From Oscillospiraceae bacterium (GTDB lineage: Bacteria; Bacillota; Clostridia; Oscillospirales; Acutalibacteraceae), in NCBI GenBank assembly GCA_015065965.1, contig SVPH01000005.1, positions 1 to 64,000 on the forward strand: a stretch of 64,000 nucleotides of DNA, written 5' to 3'. Numbering within the stretch: the stretch's first letter is position 1; the number at the start of each line of letters is the position of its first letter. The notes under the pieces are model-generated. The model saw only the letters and a program-made list of their open reading frames with translations, made no database searches and was not told the origin of the DNA. This document shows positions 7,349-15,859 of this stretch, in pieces. The position numbers were made by a program, and so were the translations under genes.

Positions 7349-10150
7349 TTATCTACGGAAAATAGTGAACTGGTCGAAAAATTCTCTTATCCTCATAATA
7401 AAGGATTCAAAGAAATTACTGAAATAATCGTTTGCAGCCTGCTTTGAGTAAAGCGGATCTTCATCTTTGCTATTATCCGGTGCAGGAGCAGTATTCGGCA
7501 CTTTAACCGGAATGCCATGCTCCATGGCGTACAGGTAAGCATATGAATTTTCACTGCAGACAATCGTAAGATTATTACAGCATTCAAAGGCATAATCGGA
7601 TATTTCCGTTACGCTGTCAGGAATGTTTGCTGTTATAAGAGATGTGCAGTAGTTGAACGCATCGAATTTTATTTCGGTTACGCCATCGGGAATACAGATT
7701 GTTTTGAGTGAAGAACAGTTGTAGAATAAGTACGGTTCAATGGTTTTTAGATTCTTAGGTAATTTAACATATCTGAGCCCTGTACAGCCCATGAATGCAC
7801 CGTAATCAATTTCTGTTATACTGTCTGAGAAAACAATTTCTTCAAGCGATTCACAGTTAAGCGAGAAGAAAGCGGGAACAAATGTAACTTTTTCACCAAA
7901 AACTATTTTCTTAAGTGTATCGGTTGAGAATTTAGCGTGTTTATTGGTTGAAGTTGCTCTTTCAATGTTTATATCAAACTCAACAGCGTTATAATAAACG
8001 ACTTCTGCTTCTGTTTCGGCAATAATTCCGTAACCAAGTTTTTTAACGCTTTCAGGGATTGTTATTTCTTTTATACGGCTGCCGAAAAATGCTTCGTTTC
8101 CAATAGATTCAACGCCGTTTTCAATTGTTATTTCAACAACATTATCGCAGCATGTAAACGCATCGTCACAGATTGTTTTAACGGTTGACGGAATATGAAT
8201 TTTTACAATTGAAAGAAGATATGCAAATGTGCTGTTGTTGATTGTTTCAAGTTTCGGCGGAATATTAATGCTTGTTATTGCTTCGCATGCTTCAAATGCC
8301 GATTCACCGATATATGTAACTGTATCGGGGAATTCAATGCCGTCAAGCGATAAACATTCATAAAACGCAACTTTGCCGATTTTTTCAAGATTATCGGGTA
8401 AATCAATTGATTGAAGCGGAGTGAATGCGAAAGCACCCTTAGGAATTTCTTTGAGATTATCAGGCAGTTCAACCTGTTCAAGCGCCGAATGGGCAAAAGC
8501 ATCTTTGCCGATATGTTTTATGCTTTCAGGAATTATTATTTTTTTGAATGATTCGTTATATATAAATGCTCTGTCGCCGATATATTCAAGACTTTCGGGC
8601 AATTTTTCGGTATTTATTGTTGCGTGCGGTCCTATATTTCCGACCAATACCGAGGTTGTGAATGCAAAATCGCCGATTTCTTTCAACTTATCTCCGAAGT
8701 TATCAACCACAAGCGAGCCGCATGCGATGAATGCGCCGCTTGAAATTATTTCAACATTCTCAAAAATTCCGAAATCGTTGAAACTTCTACAATCCCAGAA
8801 TGCATCGGCAGGCACATAGTTGACTTTTGAGGGCCAATTAATACTTTTTAGATTGGTGCAGCCGAGAAATGCTTTAACACCGATTTCTGTTACGGATTCG
8901 GGAAGAGCGAGTTCTTCAAGCGCGGTACAGCCAAAGAATGCGCCGTTGCCGATTTCTTCAATTCCTTCGGAAATTGATATTATGCTGACATTTGAGTTTT
9001 TGAAAGCGTAATTGCCGATTCGTTTGATTGTGCCGGGAATAATAACTTCCTGCGCCAATGTGTCTGTAAAGGCTTCAGCGCCGATTTCTGCAACAACGCC
9101 GTAATTTACATTTACATATCCTACATTATCGGGAACAACAATATAAGGATTGTTACCTATGTACTTTGTAAGAACCGCTTCTCCGTTTTCATTGAGAATA
9201 TATTCAAACGCACGGTCAGTATAAACTTCTGAGGAATATCCGCCCGAATATTCGCAGTGCCAGAATCCGCTGTTATCATCATAACTGATATTATAATCTT
9301 CGCAGTAAGGCATATGACTCGGCATATGGCGGAAATACACGTTTTTAAGCGCAGGGCTGTTTGTTTTTAACAAAAACTGATAATTATCATCTATTGCAGG
9401 GTAGAAATTCTCGGTAAGAACATCGGAGAATATAACGGTTTCAACGCTTTTGTAAAATGCATGCTTATCAATGCTTGTTATAGTTGAGGGGAGCGTAATG
9501 CTTGTTACTTTTGTATCCTGCAAAAAATATGCAGGTATTATCGTCATACCTTCGTTCAGATTCATTTTTTCAATACTGCTATTGCTGAAAGCATCGTATG
9601 AAATAGTTATATCTTTGCCGGGAAGGGTAAGTTCTTTAAGGCTTGTGCATTCGAAAAACAAACAATTACCCAAATTTTTAATGCTGTAAGGAATATTGAT
9701 TGAAGAAAGATTAGGGCAGTTTGCAAAAGCGGAATCACCTATAACCTGAACACCTTCACTTAAAGTAACCGTTTTTAAGTTGTCCATATATTCAAATGCA
9801 TCACTGCAGATTGTAACCACGGTTGAAGGAACTGTAATACTTTCAATTTTAATGATGTTTTCTATATATTTTGAAGGCCAACAGCCGCTGAAGCATTCTG
9901 CGCCTATTGATGTAACAGGCATGCCGTTGATTTCAGATGGAATAATTACATTTATATCATCGCCGAGATATTCTTTAAGTTTTACCTCACTTCCGTTTAT
10001 AGCGGTGCAATTATAATCGCCCCATGTAAAATCCGATTCGGCAGCCGATGCTGTTGATGAAAATATATTGCTGAAATCAAGCCCTGTTAAGGGTGATACT
10101 GAAATGATTAAAGTAAATATAAGTAAAAAAGATAAAATCTTTCGTTTCAT
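7349..10150 (-). CDS. Large secreted BspA-like leucine-rich-repeat protein
   Basis: 933 residues with an N-terminal signal peptide (about 1-38, ending near STASAAES). Nearly all of the rest is LRR_5/BspA repeats (I-G-x-x-A-F-x-x-C, L-P-x-x-V-x-x-I). The same fold occurs in the downstream 1288-residue protein, but this one lacks the MBG-like modules and has a short linker (APAPDNSKDEDP) before an aromatic tail, FFESFIMRIREFFDQF. GGAGG precedes the ATG. It is probably a paralogue produced by duplication and transcribed with the sigma/anti-sigma pair. Cell-surface binding is inferred from the family. Confidence 0.92.
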   Translation of the reverse strand: MKRKILSFLLIFTLIISVSPLTGLDFSNIFSSTASAAESDFTWGDYNCTAINGSEVKLKEYLGDDINVIIPSEINGMPVTSIGAECFSGCWPSKYIENIIKIESITVPSTVVTICSDAFEYMDNLKTVTLSEGVQVIGDSAFANCPNLSSINIPYSIKNLGNCLFFECTSLKELTLPGKDITISYDAFSNSSIEKMNLNEGMTIIPAYFLQDTKVTSITLPSTITSIDKHAFYKSVETVIFSDVLTENFYPAIDDNYQFLLKTNSPALKNVYFRHMPSHMPYCEDYNISYDDNSGFWHCEYSGGYSSEVYTDRAFEYILNENGEAVLTKYIGNNPYIVVPDNVGYVNVNYGVVAEIGAEAFTDTLAQEVIIPGTIKRIGNYAFKNSNVSIISISEGIEEIGNGAFFGCTALEELALPESVTEIGVKAFLGCTNLKSINWPSKVNYVPADAFWDCRSFNDFGIFENVEIISSGAFIACGSLVVDNFGDKLKEIGDFAFTTSVLVGNIGPHATINTEKLPESLEYIGDRAFIYNESFKKIIIPESIKHIGKDAFAHSALEQVELPDNLKEIPKGAFAFTPLQSIDLPDNLEKIGKVAFYECLSLDGIEFPDTVTYIGESAFEACEAITSINIPPKLETINNSTFAYLLSIVKIHIPSTVKTICDDAFTCCDNVVEITIENGVESIGNEAFFGSRIKEITIPESVKKLGYGIIAETEAEVVYYNAVEFDINIERATSTNKHAKFSTDTLKKIVFGEKVTFVPAFFSLNCESLEEIVFSDSITEIDYGAFMGCTGLRYVKLPKNLKTIEPYLFYNCSSLKTICIPDGVTEIKFDAFNYCTSLITANIPDSVTEISDYAFECCNNLTIVCSENSYAYLYAMEHGIPVKVPNTAPAPDNSKDEDPLYSKQAANDYFSNFFESFIMRIREFFDQFTIFRR

Positions 10151-10194
10151 TTAAATATACCTCCGAATATAAGTTTTCCGTAATATCCCGTTTA

Positions 10195-10293
10195 GCCTCC
10201 CTTTTAAGGGAGGGGAACCGCTTGCGGTGGAGGGAATTTCAAGAACTTCCTCCGCATTGCTTTGCTCTGCACCTCCGTCGTTGGGGAGGTGAT
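10195..10293. repeat. Intergenic REP/MITE-like palindromic repeat
   Basis: Alternating complementary G/C-rich blocks (CCTCCCTTTTAAGGGAGG, then CCGCTTGCGG, then GGAGGG...CTTCCTCC and CACCTCC...GGGGAGGTG) fill the space between the anti-sigma and LRR genes. Base use is unlike the AT-rich neighbours. Repeats of this style (CCTCCCTT..AAGGGAGG with a GCTTGC core) are common between genes in gut Clostridia, but copy number cannot be tested within this window. It may attenuate readthrough into the LRR genes. Confidence 0.6.
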
Positions 10294-10297
10294 GAAC

Positions 10298-11242
10298 TTA
10301 TTCCTTAAATACCATAAACGAGCATGAGCAATTCTCATATTCAACTGTTACGGTTGCGCTTTCTTCAAACAATGTTTTTTCATACTCACTGTTAACCGTA
10401 TATTCATCAGCAGAAAGTTCTGTTTCGTCGCCGTTGCTGTAAACCGCAAAAACCTGCATTTCACCGAGGTCAATGTTTTTAACATCCTCTGCCGTGAAAT
10501 CGAAATCATCGGGGAACAGAGCATAAATTGAGTTTAGTTTTTTACTTTCAAGGCTTTCAATAACTCTGACCGTAATCTCATGAGTGAATCCGTTTGATTT
10601 TATGATTAATTTTTCATATTTGGGCTGTGTAGCAAAACCGTCGGGAATTTCAACAGTATAGTCGCCGGATTTAACAAGAATTCTTTCACCGTTTGAATAT
10701 TCGGCAAAAACTTTTATTCCTTTTTCACTGAAAGATTCACCTACATAATATTCCGATTTGAATTCGGACATTGTTTCAACTGTGATTCCCGTTATAACTG
10801 CAACTTCTTCAGTTTGCATCTGTGTTGTTGATTCAGGCTGAGTTGTTGCTTCAATCTGTTTTTTACCTGTGAAGAATTCCGAAACGATGCCTGAAAGCGC
10901 CTGCATAACTGAGATGTTTTCTTCTACTTCAATCTGTGTGCCAGCGGTGAAAATGAGCGCTATTGCCGCACATGCAGCGACAAAAATCTTAATTTTACTG
11001 TCTGTTTTTATTCCGAGTTTCTTAAGAAAATCTTTGCGTGAAACAAGGGGAAGAATCTGTGCTGTGTTACCCGAACGGATTGAATTTATCGCATCTGCAC
11101 ATTCGTCAATAAAATCAAAATCAGTATCATTGCCCTTGTCAAATTCTGCGTCAATAAGTGCTTCAAGCATTTCGCAAAGTTCGTCTGCAAGGTTTGCAAT
11201 AAAATCGGGGTGCATGAGTATTTCTTTATTTACTGTCATCAT
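10298..11242 (-). CDS. Putative anti-sigma factor with Ig-like (Big_3) ectodomain
   Basis: 314 residues. The start is the ATG at 11242 (AAAGGAGG eight bases upstream), four bases after the sigma gene's stop. The N-terminal about 90 residues are soluble and acidic, followed by one transmembrane helix (about residues 85-102, IFVAACAAIALIFTAG). A Thr/Gln-rich linker follows, then two bacterial Ig-like repeats of the Big_3 type (ITGITVETMS..YYVGESF...YSNG...YTVEI and a second YSNGDE..YTV copy). Operon position and topology fit a membrane anti-sigma factor sensing outside. No zinc-binding anti-sigma motif (HxxxCxxC) is present, so the assignment is inferred. Confidence 0.65.
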   Translation of the reverse strand: MMTVNKEILMHPDFIANLADELCEMLEALIDAEFDKGNDTDFDFIDECADAINSIRSGNTAQILPLVSRKDFLKKLGIKTDSKIKIFVAACAAIALIFTAGTQIEVEENISVMQALSGIVSEFFTGKKQIEATTQPESTTQMQTEEVAVITGITVETMSEFKSEYYVGESFSEKGIKVFAEYSNGERILVKSGDYTVEIPDGFATQPKYEKLIIKSNGFTHEITVRVIESLESKKLNSIYALFPDDFDFTAEDVKNIDLGEMQVFAVYSNGDETELSADEYTVNSEYEKTLFEESATVTVEYENCSCSFMVFKE

Positions 11243-11246
11243 TTCG

Positions 11247-11789
11247 TCAGCCTCCTTTCTTTTCAATATCAAAAGAATAAACCATATCTTTAATTTTATT
11301 TCTGAGTCGCATTAACCGCATGGAAGCGGCAGGTCTTGAAATTCCGAGCCTTTCTGATATCTCCTCGACGCTGACTTTTTGAGAGTAGCGCAAATTATAT
11401 ATATTTTTCTCTTCGTCAGTCAGAAGATTGATAAGAATATTTGCACATTCACTGTAATCAATCTGATCAAGCCGTTCGCAATATTCTTCGTCGCATATTC
11501 CTATGTCTGCCGCACTTTCAAGCGGAACCTGATGCCTTAACTCCGAAGCGGCTTTTTGTTTTTGCCGCTTAACGAAGTTGTCGGCTGTGCGGTAGAGGAA
11601 TGCTCTCGGATTTTCAAACTGCTCGCCATCAAGCAATTTGTTATAGAAAACAATGAAGGTTTCCTGTACACAGTCGTCTGCAGCCTCCCGTGAACCGTCA
11701 AGGCGCGAAAGACAATAATTGAAAAGTTTAATGCGGTATTCGTTGTAGCATTCCTGCAGTAATGCATTCGCACGCTTCTTTTCGCTCAT
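11247..11789 (-). CDS. ECF-type RNA polymerase sigma factor
   Basis: 180 residues. Region 2 is visible as the SREAADDCVQETFIVFYN segment, and region 4 is a helix-turn-helix (LTDEEKNIYNLRYSQ..SVEEISERLGIS..AASMRLMRLRNKI). The length is typical for the ECF class. The start at 11789 is set by AAAGGAGTGAGG; an ATG six codons upstream overlaps that ribosome site. The next gene encodes a membrane protein with extracytoplasmic Ig-like domains. Targets probably include the LRR surface-protein genes immediately downstream (inference). Confidence 0.9.
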   Translation of the reverse strand: MSEKKRANALLQECYNEYRIKLFNYCLSRLDGSREAADDCVQETFIVFYNKLLDGEQFENPRAFLYRTADNFVKRQKQKAASELRHQVPLESAADIGICDEEYCERLDQIDYSECANILINLLTDEEKNIYNLRYSQKVSVEEISERLGISRPAASMRLMRLRNKIKDMVYSFDIEKKGG

Positions 11790-11874
11790 TATCCTCACTC
11801 CTTTCATTAGTCCTTCATTATGTAGTCATCGAAATTTCAAAATGTAACAGAAAATTTTATATTTTTTCAATTTA

Positions 11875-11903
11875 ATTATAACTCTCTAAGCATAAATGTG
11901 CAA
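11875..11903 (-). promoter_or_regulatory. Housekeeping-type promoter of the ECF sigma operon
   Basis: On the minus strand, TTGCAC, a 17 bp spacer and a perfect TATAAT, about 85 bp before the sigma gene start. Confidence 0.7.
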
Positions 11904-11920
11904 TGCAGTTATATTATAAA

Positions 11921-11960
11921 TGAAAATTCCCTGAACTTTCATAGTGAAAATTCAGGGAAT
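11921..11960 (-). terminator. Terminator of the xylAB operon
   Basis: Perfect 10 bp stem ATTCCCTGAA / TTCAGGGAAT, read on the minus strand just after the xylB stop and followed by TTTTCA. Confidence 0.75.
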
Positions 11961-11964
11961 AATT

Positions 11965-13494
11965 CTATTGCATATTTGCAAGTGCTTTGTAGTTTTCTTT
12001 AAGTGAAGCGTAAAGCGATGCATAAATTTTGTGATACGATCTGTAAAGTTTTGTGTCTGTTTCAACCGGCTCGGTTATATTTGAGTCTGAAGGAACCATG
12101 TTTAAACATGCTGTTTTAACATCGGGGTAAATTCCTGCGCCGACTGCAGCAAGAATTGCAACTCCAAGAGCAGGTGCTTCAGATGACTTTGATGTTTCGA
12201 CAGGCATTGCAAATGTGTTGCAAATCATGCTTTTCCACAGTTTGCTTTTGCTGCCGCCGCCGCAAAGAAGCATTGAAAGGGGAGCAATATTCATTTCTTT
12301 AAGAACAAGCAGACAGTCATAAAGTGAATATGTGACACCTTCCATAACCGCTCTTATCAGATGGCTTTTTGTGTGCATTGCAGAAAGGCCAAAGAAAACT
12401 CCTCTGCAGTCGGGGTCAAGATGCGGTGTACGTTCGCCCATAAGATAAGGCAGATAAATCAGTTTATCGCAACCTATGGGGATATTTTTTGCCTTTTCGT
12501 CGGTAATCTGATAAACGTCTTTGTTTTCATCTTTTGCTTGCTGCTTCTCTTCATAACAAAAGTTATTTTTAAACCATTGTAATGAAAGCCCTGCACCCTG
12601 AGTAACACCCATAACATGCCATGCATTCGGCACAGCGCAGCAGAATGTGTGAACTCTTCCTTCAGGGTCAATAATCGGATTATCTGTATGAGCAAAAACA
12701 ACGCCCGATGTGCCTATTGTTGTGAATGCTTTGCCTTCGGTTACAACACCCATGCCGACTGCGGCAGCCGCATTATCGCCTGCACCGCCAACAACTGTTG
12801 TTTTTGTTGAAAGACCGGTCTTTTCTGCTGTGTCTTCATTTATATATCCGGTAATTTCAGGGGATTCATAAACTTTTGCAAGATATTCCTCTTTGATGCC
12901 GAGTGTGTTAATCATAACATCTGACCATTTTCTGTTCGGAACATCAAGCAGTTGCATTCCCGATGCATCTGATACTTCTGTTGCAAATTCTCCCGTTAAT
13001 CTGAATCTCAGATAATCTTTAGGCAGCAGAATGTGGCGGCATTTATCAAATATTTCAGGTTCATTATTCTTTACCCAGAGTATTTTGGATGCTGTGAATC
13101 CTGTCAAAGCAGGGTTTGCGGTTATTTTTATAAGTGTATCTCTGCCAAGCATTTCTGTTAACTGTTCGCATTCCTTGGCTGTTCTTTGGTCACACCAAAG
13201 AATTGAAGGTCGAAGAACATTGCAGCCTTCATCAAGCATTACAAGACCGTGCATCTGACCTGAGATGCCGAGAGAAACAATATCTTTTTTGTTTACGCCG
13301 CTTTTACTTACAACCGAATTAAGTGTTGTTATTGCTGCGTTATACCAATCCTCGGGGTTTTGCTCAGCCCAACCGTTATGAGGCTGATACATAGGATAAT
13401 CATAACTTTCTGATGCCGTTATTTTGCCTGTTTCATCAAAAAGAACGGTTTTGGTTGCCGATGTGCCGAGGTCTATACCAATAACATATTTCAT
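11965..13494 (-). CDS. xylB: Xylulokinase
   Basis: 509 residues. A FGGY-family kinase that phosphorylates D-xylulose to xylulose 5-phosphate for the pentose phosphate route. It opens with the actin-fold phosphate-1 motif (IGIDLGTSATKTVL). YPMYQPHNGWAEQNPEDW and GISGQMHG are typical xylulokinase signatures, as is the LLCGGGSKSKLW adenosine motif. It begins two bases after the xylA stop, so the two are co-translated. Full length, no defects seen. Confidence 0.97.
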   Translation of the reverse strand: MKYVIGIDLGTSATKTVLFDETGKITASESYDYPMYQPHNGWAEQNPEDWYNAAITTLNSVVSKSGVNKKDIVSLGISGQMHGLVMLDEGCNVLRPSILWCDQRTAKECEQLTEMLGRDTLIKITANPALTGFTASKILWVKNNEPEIFDKCRHILLPKDYLRFRLTGEFATEVSDASGMQLLDVPNRKWSDVMINTLGIKEEYLAKVYESPEITGYINEDTAEKTGLSTKTTVVGGAGDNAAAAVGMGVVTEGKAFTTIGTSGVVFAHTDNPIIDPEGRVHTFCCAVPNAWHVMGVTQGAGLSLQWFKNNFCYEEKQQAKDENKDVYQITDEKAKNIPIGCDKLIYLPYLMGERTPHLDPDCRGVFFGLSAMHTKSHLIRAVMEGVTYSLYDCLLVLKEMNIAPLSMLLCGGGSKSKLWKSMICNTFAMPVETSKSSEAPALGVAILAAVGAGIYPDVKTACLNMVPSDSNITEPVETDTKLYRSYHKIYASLYASLKENYKALANMQ

Positions 13495-13496
13495 AA

Positions 13497-14813
13497 TTAC
13501 TCACCGAATAAAATGCTGTTAAGAGCAGACTGGAGATATTCCTGGCTGCCTGAGCCGGGGTCGCTGCATTTGCCAAGAGAGCAGGCGTATGCAGAGAGTT
13601 CTTCAAGCGTTGTTTCACCGTCAACAATTTTCTTGCCGATTCCGCTGCTGTAACTTGAATATCTTTCGGCTTTGAATTCATCAATTCTGCCGTCTTCAAT
13701 GATTTTTGCAGCCTTGATAAGACCGAGCGCAAATGTATCCATACCAAGAATAAATCCGAGAACCATATCTTTAAGCGTGTTGCTGGGTCTGCGGTTTTTA
13801 GCATCAAAATTAAGTCCGCCGTTTTTCATTCCGCCTGCTTTAAGCACCTCATACATGCACATTGTTGCTGAGTAAACATCAAACGGGAATTCGTCTGTAT
13901 CCCAACCGAGAATGGGGTCGCCCTGGTTTGCATCAATTGAACCGAGCATACCGTTGATTGCTGAAATGCGGAGTTCATGTTCAAATGTATGGCCGGCGAG
14001 AAGTGCATGGTTTGCCTCAATATTCATTTTAAAGTCTTTGTCAAGACCGTATTGACGAAGGAATCCGATTGCGGTTGCTGCATCAAAATCATACTGATGC
14101 TTCATAGGCTCCTTAGGCTTGGGCTCAATATAGAAATCACCTTCAAAACCGATGCCTCTGCCGTATTCAACAGCCATCTTCATAAGGCGTGCAATATTTT
14201 CCTGTTCAAATTTAACATCAGTGTTAAGAAGTGTTTCGTAGCCTTCTCTTCCGCCCCAGAAAACATAGCCCTTACCGCCGAGTTTTACTGTAAGGTCAAG
14301 CGCTTTCTTGATTTGTGCAGCAGCAAAGCAGTATACCTCTGCGCTGTTCGTACTACCGGCACCGTTCATAAATCTGGGATTTGAGAACATATTTGCTGTT
14401 CCCCAAAGGCATTTGATACCTGTTTCTTTCATCTTTACAAGAATATAATCTGTGATTTCATCGAGGCGCTTATTTGTTTCGTTGATATCTTCTGCTTCAG
14501 GAACAAGGTCAACATCATGGAAACAGAAATATTCAACGCCAAGTTTCTGCATGAATTCAAAACCTGCATCAACTTTTGCTTTTGCGTGATCCATTGTGCC
14601 TTTTTCTGCACCGAATGATTTATCGGCTGTATCTCTGCCGAACATATCTGTGCCTGCAGCGCCGAGATTATGCCACCATGCCATTGCAAATGAAAGATGT
14701 TCTTTCATAGTTTTGCCCATTATAATTTTGTCTGCATCATAATATTTGAATGAAAAGGGATTTTTGCTTGCGGGTCCTTCATAATTTACTTTTTCAATAA
14801 AATCAAAATACAT
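13497..14813 (-). CDS. xylA: Xylose isomerase (class II)
   Basis: 438 residues, converting D-xylose to D-xylulose in the cytoplasm. The start is the ATG at 14813 with AGGAG upstream; 28 further in-frame codons upstream lack a ribosome site. Conserved family segments are present: [15 protein letters not shown], the metal-site [13 protein letters not shown], the [16 protein letters not shown] stretch and SIDANQGD. The length and the N-terminal [20 protein letters not shown]-like region match class II enzymes. It is transcribed divergently from a DEDD exonuclease gene and leads the xylAB operon. No xylR or transporter gene is adjacent. Confidence 0.97.
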   Translation of the reverse strand: MYFDFIEKVNYEGPASKNPFSFKYYDADKIIMGKTMKEHLSFAMAWWHNLGAAGTDMFGRDTADKSFGAEKGTMDHAKAKVDAGFEFMQKLGVEYFCFHDVDLVPEAEDINETNKRLDEITDYILVKMKETGIKCLWGTANMFSNPRFMNGAGSTNSAEVYCFAAAQIKKALDLTVKLGGKGYVFWGGREGYETLLNTDVKFEQENIARLMKMAVEYGRGIGFEGDFYIEPKPKEPMKHQYDFDAATAIGFLRQYGLDKDFKMNIEANHALLAGHTFEHELRISAINGMLGSIDANQGDPILGWDTDEFPFDVYSATMCMYEVLKAGGMKNGGLNFDAKNRRPSNTLKDMVLGFILGMDTFALGLIKAAKIIEDGRIDEFKAERYSSYSSGIGKKIVDGETTLEELSAYACSLGKCSDPGSGSQEYLQSALNSILFGE

Positions 14814-14844
14814 GGGAATTTCTCCTATCTGTGTTATTGTATTA

Positions 14845-14873
14845 ATTATATATTTATATTTCTGTATATGCAA
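14845..14873 (-). promoter_or_regulatory. xylA promoter
   Basis: On the minus strand, TTGCAT, 17 bp, perfect TATAAT, about 31 bp before the xylA start codon. Confidence 0.8.
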
Positions 14874-14904
14874 GTGAATTTTTTTATTTAACTTCAAAAT
14901 AATA

Positions 14905-14915
14905 TGAAACGTTCA
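14905..14915. promoter_or_regulatory. Candidate operator between divergent promoters
   Basis: TGAAACGTTCA is a near-symmetrical sequence lying between the xylA promoter and the divergent exonuclease promoter. It shares the TGAAA..CG..T core of catabolite-control (cre) sites but is shorter than the usual 14-mer. It could bind CcpA or another LacI-type regulator. This is inferred only from position and symmetry. Confidence 0.35.
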
Positions 14916-14923
14916 ATTATCTC

Positions 14924-14952
14924 TTGCAATAAGTAAGGAAATAATGTATTAT
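14924..14952 (+). promoter_or_regulatory. Promoter of the exonuclease-rfbB pair
   Basis: TTGCAA, 17 bp, TATTAT, located 31 bp upstream of the ATG at 14984. Confidence 0.75.
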
Positions 14953-14983
14953 TATCAAGAAGTATATTTAAAGGAATGTTTTG

Positions 14984-15859
14984 ATGCAGTTTATTGTTAT
15001 GGACTTGGAGTGGAATAATACATATTCCAAAAAAGCCAACGGATATATCAATGAAATTATTGAAATCGGTGCAGTTAAACTTGACGAAGAACTTGATACT
15101 GTTGATACTTTTTCCTGTATTATCCGCTCACAGATAGGCAAAAAATTAAGAGGAACGGTTAAAAGGCTTACTCAACTGACAAATGCCGATATTAACAGCG
15201 GAATGCCATTTACAAAAGCATTCTCAATGTTCAGAAAATGGATAGGGAACGATGACACAGTCATTCTTACATGGGGTGACGGCGATATCCGTGTTTTGCT
15301 TGATAACTTCAAATATCTTAACGGAATTAAAGTTATTCCTTTTTTAAAAAAATATTGCGACCTTCAGAAGAGTTTTCAAAAATTCAGCAGCAGCGGAAAA
15401 GGTCAGCAGACCGGATTGCTTGCTGCAGCCGAAATTCTTGGTATTGATCCGGAAATGTATATTCACCACAGAGCGCTTGGTGACAGCATGCTTACTGCAG
15501 ATATTCTTAAGAAGATATATCCGATGGGAATTGTTGAGCCGGATTTTATTGAGTGTAATGAGGAGTTTTATTCAAAATTACTTTACAAAGCAAAAGTTAT
15601 CAGAAATATAGATAATCCTCTTGTTGATAAAAAACGTCTTAACCATACTTGTGAATCCTGCGGAACTGCGTGTACTCAACTTACAAACTGGAAATTTCAT
15701 TGCCAGTTTTTCAGAGCAAATTTTTACTGTGAGAAATGTGATTTGACGTATTCCGTAGGTATAAGATTTAAAAAGTTGTATGATCAGGTTGAATTCAGGA
15801 AAATAGTTTCCGTAAAAGAACCTGAACCTAAAATTGAGTTGGAGGAGAATGCGGAATGA
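14984..15859 (+). CDS. DEDD-family 3'-5' exonuclease with C-terminal Cys4 motif
   Basis: 291 residues. The N-terminal RNase T/DnaQ-like exonuclease domain shows ExoI (D7-x-E9 in MDLEW), EIGAVK, and the ExoIII HRALGDSMLTA signature, where HxxxxD marks a DEDDh enzyme. The closest style is KapD/ERI-1-like nucleases. After about residue 210 there are two CxxC pairs (CESCGTAC and CEKCDLTYS), which look like a zinc ribbon for nucleic-acid binding. AAGGA is placed correctly for the ATG at 14984 rather than the preceding TTG. It overlaps rfbB by four bases (ATGA). Substrate, RNA or DNA, unknown. Confidence 0.85.
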   Translation: MQFIVMDLEWNNTYSKKANGYINEIIEIGAVKLDEELDTVDTFSCIIRSQIGKKLRGTVKRLTQLTNADINSGMPFTKAFSMFRKWIGNDDTVILTWGDGDIRVLLDNFKYLNGIKVIPFLKKYCDLQKSFQKFSSSGKGQQTGLLAAAEILGIDPEMYIHHRALGDSMLTADILKKIYPMGIVEPDFIECNEEFYSKLLYKAKVIRNIDNPLVDKKRLNHTCESCGTACTQLTNWKFHCQFFRANFYCEKCDLTYSVGIRFKKLYDQVEFRKIVSVKEPEPKIELEENAE

